From Vigna angularis (taxonomy: Eukaryota; Streptophyta; Magnoliopsida; Fabales; Fabaceae), in contig NC_068974.1 in the NCBI RefSeq assembly GCF_016808095.1, positions 7,378,001 to 7,442,000 on the forward strand: a DNA stretch of 64,000 bases. Direction: 5' to 3'. Under the pieces are notes generated by a model. That model saw only the letters and a program-made list of their open reading frames with translations, made no database searches and was not told the DNA's origin. Shown one piece after another: positions 57,484-64,000 of this stretch. How positions within the stretch are numbered: the first letter of the stretch is position 1; every line of letters begins with the position of its first letter. A program made the translations under genes and the position numbers.

Positions 57484-57631
57484 GTTAAGCCAAGATAGTT
57501 GTAATGTTAGGAGACTATACATCTATTACTTTGCCTTTCTTTTATATACACCTGTATCTGCTGCCAAATATAATACATATAGAATACACTTCAGAACATC
57601 TTGTTTCTCTCTGTTGTTTCTCGTTCCATCA
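57484..57631 (+). repeat. 5' LTR remnant of a plus-strand copia element
   Basis: The segment ends in CA at 57631, three bases before the primer-binding site. A TATA-like 'CTTTTATATACACC' lies near 57540. The left end is lost near the microsatellite. Confidence 0.45.
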
Positions 57632-57633
57632 GA

Positions 57634-57648
57634 TTGGTATCTAAAGCG
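57634..57648 (+). other. Primer-binding site (initiator tRNA-Met type)
   Basis: TTGGTATCTAAAGCG resembles the copia consensus TTGGTATCAGAGC complementary to initiator tRNA-Met, with two mismatches. It sits between LTR end and gag start, as required. Confidence 0.7.
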
Positions 57649-57774
57649 AGGTCGAGTGAGGACCCGAGAAGCTTCAGAATCACGATTTAATGTGGCTGAT
57701 CAAAGTGGTTGGAGCAAAGAAGCAAGAACGATGTCAAGATTTTAATTCTTGATCAAGGCTGAAGTGTTTGAAGC

Positions 57775-59634
57775 ATGTCGGGATTAGACATTCCAACAAC
57801 AAATCTTCCAATACTCACAGAGAAGAATTGGAACAAGTGGAGGACGCAAATGAGAGTATTATTCAGATTTCAAGACGTAAGTGATGTCGTTGAAGGCAAT
57901 GGACTTGAGCTTGATCTTGGTGCTTCAGAAGATCAGAAGGTTGGAGTCAAGAGGAAAGACAACAAAGCCTTATTCATCATTCATCAGTGCGTGGATAATA
58001 CTCATTTTGAGAAAATTCAAAATGCAGTTACAACGAGAGAAGCCTAGAATTTTTTTGCGTTGTCATGTAGGAGGAGAAAAGATAAAGAAAGTGAAGCTCC
58101 AGACCTTAAGAAGACAGTATGAGCTTCTGTAGATGGAAGACTGTGATAGGGTAGGTGATTACTTCAACAAGATCCTAACCATTACAAATCAGATGAAAGG
58201 GTGAGGAGAGTCAATTAGTGATATAATGATTATTGAGAAGATCACTGCCACAGAAATTTGATTACATTATGGTTGGAATTGAAGAATCGAGGGATATTGC
58301 AAAAATAAAGATTAAGGAACTTCAGAGTTCCTTAAAGGCGCATGAGATGAGGCTGCTTGATAGAAATCCTATCAAGAATGATGAGCAAGCTCTGAAGGTG
58401 CATTATTCTAGGAACGAAGAGAGAAAGAAGTTAAAAAAATGGAAAGGGAAACACACAAAAGGGAATTTGAGGAATGATAAAACCAAAGATGGTCAAGAAG
58501 AATCTGCAACAGTGGAGAAGAATGGCATCTTAGATAAAAATTACAGCAAGAAAGACAAGAGAAGTGTGGAATGCATTAATTGTCATAAGTATGGGCACTA
58601 ATCCTATGAGTGCTATGTTGATAAGGGAAAGTAGAAGATGTTTCAAGGAAAGGAGGTCTGTATTACTCAAGAAGAATCTGATTCAGAACCTCTCACTTTG
58701 ATGGTAACTACTTCTGTAGAAAGCTTAAATTCTCAAGAAAACTTGTGGTATTTGGATTCGAGATGTTCGAATCATATGACATGTCACAAAGAATGGTTGG
58801 TTAATCTTGATGAAACAAAGAAGAGCAAGGTGAAGTTTGCTAATGATAGCACTTTGAAGGTGGAGAGAATTGAAGATGTTGTTATTAGGAGAAAGAATGG
58901 CTCATGTGCCATTACAACCAAAGTGTTATTGTTCCTACTATGAAATGCAACCTCTTGAGCATTGGTCAGTTGATTCAAAAGGGATTTACAGCACTGATGG
59001 GAGGCTTCAATAAAGTTGAACTATTTGATGAAAATAGAATTTTGATCTTAAGAAGCAAGATCTCCAAGAACATGACATTGAAGATCAATATGGAAGCAGT
59101 GGAGAATTTTCAGTGCATGTCTATGGCGAAAGTTAAATTTGAAAATTGGCTGTGGCATTTGAGGTATGGCCATTTAAACTTCAAAAGTTTGCAGCAGCTT
59201 GAAATGAAGAACATGATTTTCGGGTTACCTAGTATCACACTACCAGAAAGAGTGTGTGAAGCTTGTTTGGCTGGAAAACGAACAAGAAAATCATTCAAAG
59301 CACACTTGAGTATGAGAGAAAGAAATTGTCTGGAGGTCATTCACTTAAACATATGTGGCCGATTGAAGTCCCTTCATTAGTTGGAAACAGGTATTTCATT
59401 ACCTTTGTTAATGAATATAGTAGAATGATATGGTTATTTATGATTAAATTGAAGAGTGAAGCATTGGATGCGTTCTTGAGATTCAAAGCATGTGTAGAAA
59501 GAGAAAGTGGAAAATTGTTGAAGATACTAAGAACAGATGGGGAGGGGAATTTACCTCAAATACTTTCGAACAACAGTGTTAGATGAGGTTGAATCATTAA
59601 AGAAATCTATGAAGAGAAATGAAATGAAGGAAGA
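57775..59634 (+). pseudogene. copia gag-protease-integrase pseudogene, truncated
   Basis: Gag from ATG 57775 (MSGLDIPTTNLPILTEKNWN, then MRVLFRFQDVSDVVEGNG), with stops/frameshifts at about 58045-58270. It is followed by SLKAHEMRL and the knuckle CINCHKYGH-stop-SYEC (C-X2-C-X4-H-X4-C). Protease region: LWYLDSRCSNHMTCHKEW, where the catalytic DSG is changed to DSR. Pre-integrase and integrase: NLLSIGQLIQKGF, LWHLRYGHLNFKSLQQL, CEACLAGKRTRKSF, then (frameshift) VNEYSRMIWLFMIKLKSEAL and LRTDGEG. It ends in the integrase core near 59586. The remaining ~50 bp is not recognised, and at 59635 a SIRE-like LTR begins. Gag most resembles the minus-strand gag at 42.6-45.1 kb. Confidence 0.88.
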
Positions 59635-60989
59635 TGTTAAAATAAAATGACTTAGTTTCTCACACCAAGAGGAGGGTGAATTGGTGAAGTGTAAAAAATA
59701 TAATCTTTCAAAAACTATTTCACAAAATAAGATGCTTTTACACTTTTCTTGAATCGCAAGTTAAAAGATATGCAATGAAGCAGTAAACTTGATCGAATAT
59801 ACTATCAGCGTAATCGACTTAATAAAAGAGTGTAGATATTAGAAAATTCAAACGTTGATTTTTATACTGGTTCGGCCAAGCCTATATCCAGTGTCCTTCC
59901 AACCACAGGAAGCAAATGCACTATAAAGATCAAGGTTTTTACAGCGGCCTCACGTCAAAAATATAAAACACCTCTCTAACCCTCTAATCTAATATAGGCA
60001 TTAAACAATACAGACACGCAACATGAACACTCTCTTCTGTTGTCAAACCCTTTGAGCCACCCTCAAAGTCAAGAACACAGTTTTTCTTCATGTAATCGAA
60101 ATTCCTGATCACGCAGATTACACCTTTCTGTGAAAAATAGATCAGACGTTCAAACCCAGCAAATCTTGTTTCTCAAGAAACCTCTAAGACTTGATCACCA
60201 CAGTCAATCTCTGGTTCTTGGAGCTTGTCTTTTCTCTGTAAGAAATCACAGCGTTTTTTGAAAGATATGAAAGTGTTAGAATGAAAAGTTCTTACAAACT
60301 TCAAATCAGTGTTAATTTATAGCATTACACACATCAAACGCATTTTAATCGAGTTAGCTATTAATCTAGTCGAATATACTTTGCAGTTATAACAGACTAA
60401 CAACATTCACATCATTTAATTGAATGCACATTTAATGCAATTGACCCATAATAAATGCTTAGTCAACATATTTAAAAATATGACCGTTATCTCAGTTGTG
60501 ACAAGCATTTAACAGTTTTCAAGAGCTTAACAGACTTAATTGAATACAAGAAGCATACAATCGATTAAGTAAAAACACTTAGCACGATTTTTAAAACTTT
60601 TCTCTTCAAAATAACTCACAGCACACTTGAAAAGAGTTTGTGCAAACCCACGAGTTTTAATCGATTCATCCCATAATGTAATCGACTTAAAACTGTTGTT
60701 TTGCTACACATTAAAGTTCAACCAAAGTGCCTGTGGTTTTCCATTTCCAAAAACTCATGTCATGCATACACATATAAAATCACATATTAAACACGGTGAT
60801 ATGCAATGAACAACACAATCATGTTCATAAATATACTTTTACAGATTTATCACAGTAATCAAAAGCATAGAACATGTAACACAGAATACTAATGTGTTAT
60901 TAATTATGTGTTATCATCATCAAAAACACAAATATCACTAAGATTGTAGGTTCAGCTAAACTAGTGCTCCCCTATCAATAATCTCAACA
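59635..60989 (-). repeat. 3' LTR of a SIRE-like copia element (1355 bp)
   Basis: On the minus strand it starts TGTTGAGATTATTGATAGGG at 60989, directly after a polypurine tract, and ends CATTTTATTTTAACA at 59635. The distal part carries 'CACCCTCCTCTTGGTGTGAG', a motif typical of SIRE-like LTR ends. Left flank GAAGA (59630-59634) is the candidate TSD; the partner lies outside the window. Confidence 0.78.
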
Positions 60990-61280
60990 ATCTCCCCCTT
61001 TTTTGATGATGCACAACCATGATTAATAATTAATCATGTTGCACAAAACATACAAATTATCTCAATATTCAATTACATCAAATTCTCCCCCTTTGGACAT
61101 TATCAAAAAAATATTCAGAGTAATTGAGACACTGATAATCACGCAATTAGAGATGCATCAGATAAGATGACAAAAATATTATGATGCTCCCCCTATCAAT
61201 GATATTCACATGAAAGAAATATTTTCTCCCCCTTAATGGAAACATGTGAACTATCAATACTATGTAATGCTCCCCCTGTC
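60990..61280 (-). other. Array of polypurine-like runs next to the 3' LTR
   Basis: Minus strand has five GGGGGAG-type runs at about 60991-61007 (the adjacent one, AAAAAAGGGGGAGATTG), 61084-61095, 61186-61194, 61225-61234 and 61269-61277, spaced 35-100 bp. The first is placed as the functional polypurine tract. Confidence 0.75.
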
Positions 61281-61845
61281 ATTATGCATGTTTCAATCTC
61301 AAATCATAGTTGCATAATGCAGTACAATCAGAGTATATGTTAGAGCATATAAAATCATATTCAAGCATTGTATCAGAACAGATATACCACAGTAGTAATT
61401 TCAGAGTATAAATGATACAATTTGAATCACCAATACAGTTTAAACACTTAATATCTCATAAACATATTCACAGCAGATAAACACAGAGATATAAGATGTA
61501 TAAACATTCAACAAATATTTATCAAGGTTTAAAGCTATCATATATCATAAGTTTGGAAACTTCAAACCCAATGACGAAACCCAATCGATTTGAATATCAT
61601 CATAATCGACTTCCTTTGTTGTACAGTAATGTTGATTTTCCATTTGATCTCAGACAGCAAGCATATTTCCTGCATAACCTTTTTAGGTCTTTCTAGATCA
61701 AGTATTTTAGAATCAATGTATTACAGGAATTATCACAGATAATGTATAAGTATGCAATGATGTAAATTTGACAGTAAAGCATGTGAAGTTGCATACATAC
61801 AAAGTGTAATTGACTATTACTTATTTTATGCTACTATCATCCATA
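61281..61845 (-). other. 3' UTR of the SIRE-like element
   Basis: AT-rich, no coding signal, between the end of RNase H and the polypurine array. A plus-strand frame at 61496-61696 is not supported. Confidence 0.5.
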
Positions 61846-64000
61846 ATTCCTAGTTCATTTCAGATTGTGTAAAATCTTTCCTTGTTCAACGGTTTTGTGA
61901 AAATGTCAACCCATTGATGTAAGGTGTCTACATATTTGACCTTAATTTCACTCTTAAGGATGTGGTCTTGTATGAAATGATGCCTTATTTCAATATGCTT
62001 AGTTTTAGAGTGAAGAACAGGATTTTTAGTCAAGTTTATTGCACTGGTGTTATCACATTTTAAGGGAATATTATCTAATGATATCCTGTAGTCGTCTAGT
62101 TAACTCTTGTCCAAAGAGACTGAGCACAACAGCTTCCAGCTGCTATGTACTCGGCTTATGTGGTAGATAATGTCACACAAGCTTGTTTCTTTGAATGCCA
62201 AGATACTAGTGAACATCCTAGTAGATGACATGTACCACTAGTGCTCTTTTTGTCTAGCTTGCAGCCATCAAAAGCAGAATCACTATATCCCTCTAGAAAA
62301 ATGTTTGAACCATTGGGATACCATAGTCCAAGGTTCTTGGTTCCCTTTAAGTATTTCAAAATTCTTTTTATCGTTGTTAAGTGTGATTCTTTTGGTAGAG
62401 ACTAAAACATAGAACAAAGACAAACACTATGCATGATGTCTGGTCTACTAGCAATTACGTACAGTAGAGATCCAATCATACATTTATTCATTTTCTGATC
62501 AACCGCTTTGCCTGCTTCACCAAGGTCAAGATAGTAGTTTGTTGCCATAGGTGTTGCAGCCTCTTTACAGTCCAACATTTTTTATTTCTTTAACAAATCA
62601 GTGCAGTACTTGGATTGATGAATAAAGATGTCATTCTCAGTCTGCTTAACTTGAAGTCCTAGGAAGTATGTGAGTTCTCGCATCATGGACATCTCGAACT
62701 CATCCTGCATAGTCTTAGAAAAATCTTTGAATAAAGTAGGATTAGTTGATCCAAAAATGATATCATCAACATAAATTTCCACATATAATCTATCCTTTTT
62801 GGAATTCTTAATGAAAAGAGTTTAATCTACTTTACCCCTAGTGAATCCCATCTTTACCAGGAACTCACTTAGGCGCTCATACCATGACCTTGGCGCCTGT
62901 TTCAGTCCATATAAGGCCTTTTTCAATTTGAAAACAAAGTTTGGATGTTCATAGTCTTGAAATCCTGGTGGTTGTTCCACATAAACTTCTTCCTTGATAT
63001 ACCCATTTAGGAACGCGCTCTTGATATCCATTTGGTACAACTTGAACTTCATGACTGAGGCAATAGCAAGCAGTATCCTTATTGCTTCTAGTCTGGCCAC
63101 TGGTGCATACGTTTCATCATAATCGATTCCTTCTTCTTGATTGTAACCTTTAGCAACCAACCTTGCCTTGTTCTTGATGATTTCTCCTGAATCATCCATC
63201 TTGTTTCTGAAGACCATTTAGTGTCTATAACCTGAAGGTTTTTTTTTCTTGGAACTAGCTCTCCTACGTTATTCCTCTTAAACTGATTTAGCTCATCTTG
63301 CATGGCCATCATTCATTTTTCATCCGCAAGTGCAGCTTCAATATTCTTGAGTTCAATCTTAGAAACATACGCTACATTCATGCAAACTTGATTAAGTTGA
63401 TGCTTGGTAGAAACACCTCTTGTGATATCACCAATGATGTTTCTTGTCGAGACATTCCTTGGTGGTTTTCATTCCTTAATCGATTCAGCTCTAGGGGATC
63501 GATTACATTCTCAGGATTTTCCTCTTTTGGGATTTCTTCATTTTCTTCTTCCTCTCCAGCGGAATCATGTGCATCTATAGACTTTCTAGAGTGTACAGGA
63601 TTAGTGGCAATATTAATATACTCGTCAAAAGCTACATGTATAGATTCTTCAACACACATTGTTCTTTTGTTATAAACACGGTAAGTTTTACTTGTAAGAG
63701 AATAATAGCCAATAAAGATGGCCTCATCGGCTTTAGAATAAAACTTACCAAGGCTTTCCTTACCATTATTTAGAACAAAACACTTGTATCCAAAGATCCA
63801 CAGATGTGAAATGTTAGGCTTTCTTCCCTTGAACAATTCATAGGGAGTCAAGTTCAGCATTGATCTTATCACTGTTCTGTTCAGTACATAACATGTTGTG
63901 CTCACTGCATCTGCCCATAAATACTTCGGTAAGTCCCTATCTTTCAGCATGGTTCTTGCTAGTTCTTGCAATGCTCTATTCTTTCTTTCAACAACTCCAT
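61846..64000 (-). pseudogene. SIRE-like copia pol (integrase C-terminus, RT, RNase H), runs off the window
   Basis: Minus strand, in order: integrase C-terminal region from the right edge (MQELARTMLKDRDLPKYLWA, then YELFKGRKPNISHLWIFGYK and FIGYYSLTSKTYRVYN), an acidic linker, then RT ([74 protein letters not shown] with catalytic YVDD intact, FEMSMMRELTYFLGLQVKQ). RNase H follows (MIGSLLYVIASRPDI, RILKYLKGTKNLGLWYPNG, YSDSAFDGCKLDKKSTSGTC, KKQACVTLSTT-stop-AEYIAAGSC, HIEIRHHFIQDHILK). Stops at about 62822, 62580, 62422 and 62155, plus frameshifts at about 63380-63220, inactivate it, but decay is mild. Together with its 3' LTR it is nested in the plus-strand copia at 57.5-59.6 kb. Confidence 0.9.

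Noticed and set aside
1..64000. tRNA, rRNA and known structured ncRNA genes
   Set aside because: None of the diagnostic A/B-box pairs, CCA-adjacent acceptor stems or rRNA core sequences were recognised by eye; only the tRNA-Met-complementary primer site at 57634 is seen.

Overview
The window looks like a repeat-rich chromosome arm from a flowering plant, most probably a legume (Vigna/Phaseolus/soybean relatives). That rests on AT-rich DNA, GT-AG introns, nested LTR retrotransposons of plant lineages (Athila-like, Tekay-like and other Ty3/gypsy; several Ty1/copia), and Mutator-, CACTA- and Harbinger-type DNA elements with intact target-site duplications (TSDs). The legume placement is inference from recognised repeat motifs, not a search result. 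No bacterial-type operon, CRISPR array, rRNA or tRNA gene is visible.

Only two host genes look intact. One is an intronless, secreted peptide-N-glycanase A-like protein (22281-24092, minus, 603 aa). The other is an eight-exon Rab3-GAP regulatory-subunit-like gene (50359-56066, minus), whose exons splice in frame to 461 aa.

Region by region: 1-5.7 kb holds a pol-deleted Athila-type element with a decayed env-like ORF and 3' LTR. From 5.7 to 20.7 kb there is a nested cluster: an inverted Tekay-like LTR fragment, a CACTA-like fragment, an Athila LTR on the minus strand, a minus-strand gypsy 3' LTR split by a Mutator-like element with 9-bp TSD, a copia pol whose RT segment has been inverted and then split by a 3.7-kb solo LTR with perfect 5-bp TSD, another gypsy 3' LTR, and a broken PB1-like transposon-protein fragment. 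The 22-24 kb interval is the PNGase gene. A foldback Mutator-like element lies at 24.4-26.6 kb and a second Mutator-like element with GC-rich cargo at 28.4-29.8 kb. From 31 to 37.4 kb there are a copia gag remnant, a TA-flanked inverted-repeat element, and a Harbinger element whose DDE half is duplicated as an inverted arm. A decayed LINE lies at 39-40.4 kb, and a minus-strand copia gag interrupted by a CACTA element at 42-45 kb. A Pack-MULE-like element carrying a methionine gamma-lyase N-terminal exon occupies 47.1-48.5 kb. The Rab3-GAP-like gene follows, with a TRIM-like remnant in its first intron. From 57 kb to the end, a decayed plus-strand copia is interrupted by a minus-strand SIRE-like copia that runs off the window.

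The strongest observations are the Mutator-like elements with matching 9-10 bp TSDs, the captured methionine gamma-lyase exon, the local inversion inside the copia RT, the foldback Harbinger, and the array of polypurine-like runs next to the SIRE-like LTR. All calls come from reading the sequence by eye; element boundaries without a TSD are approximate.
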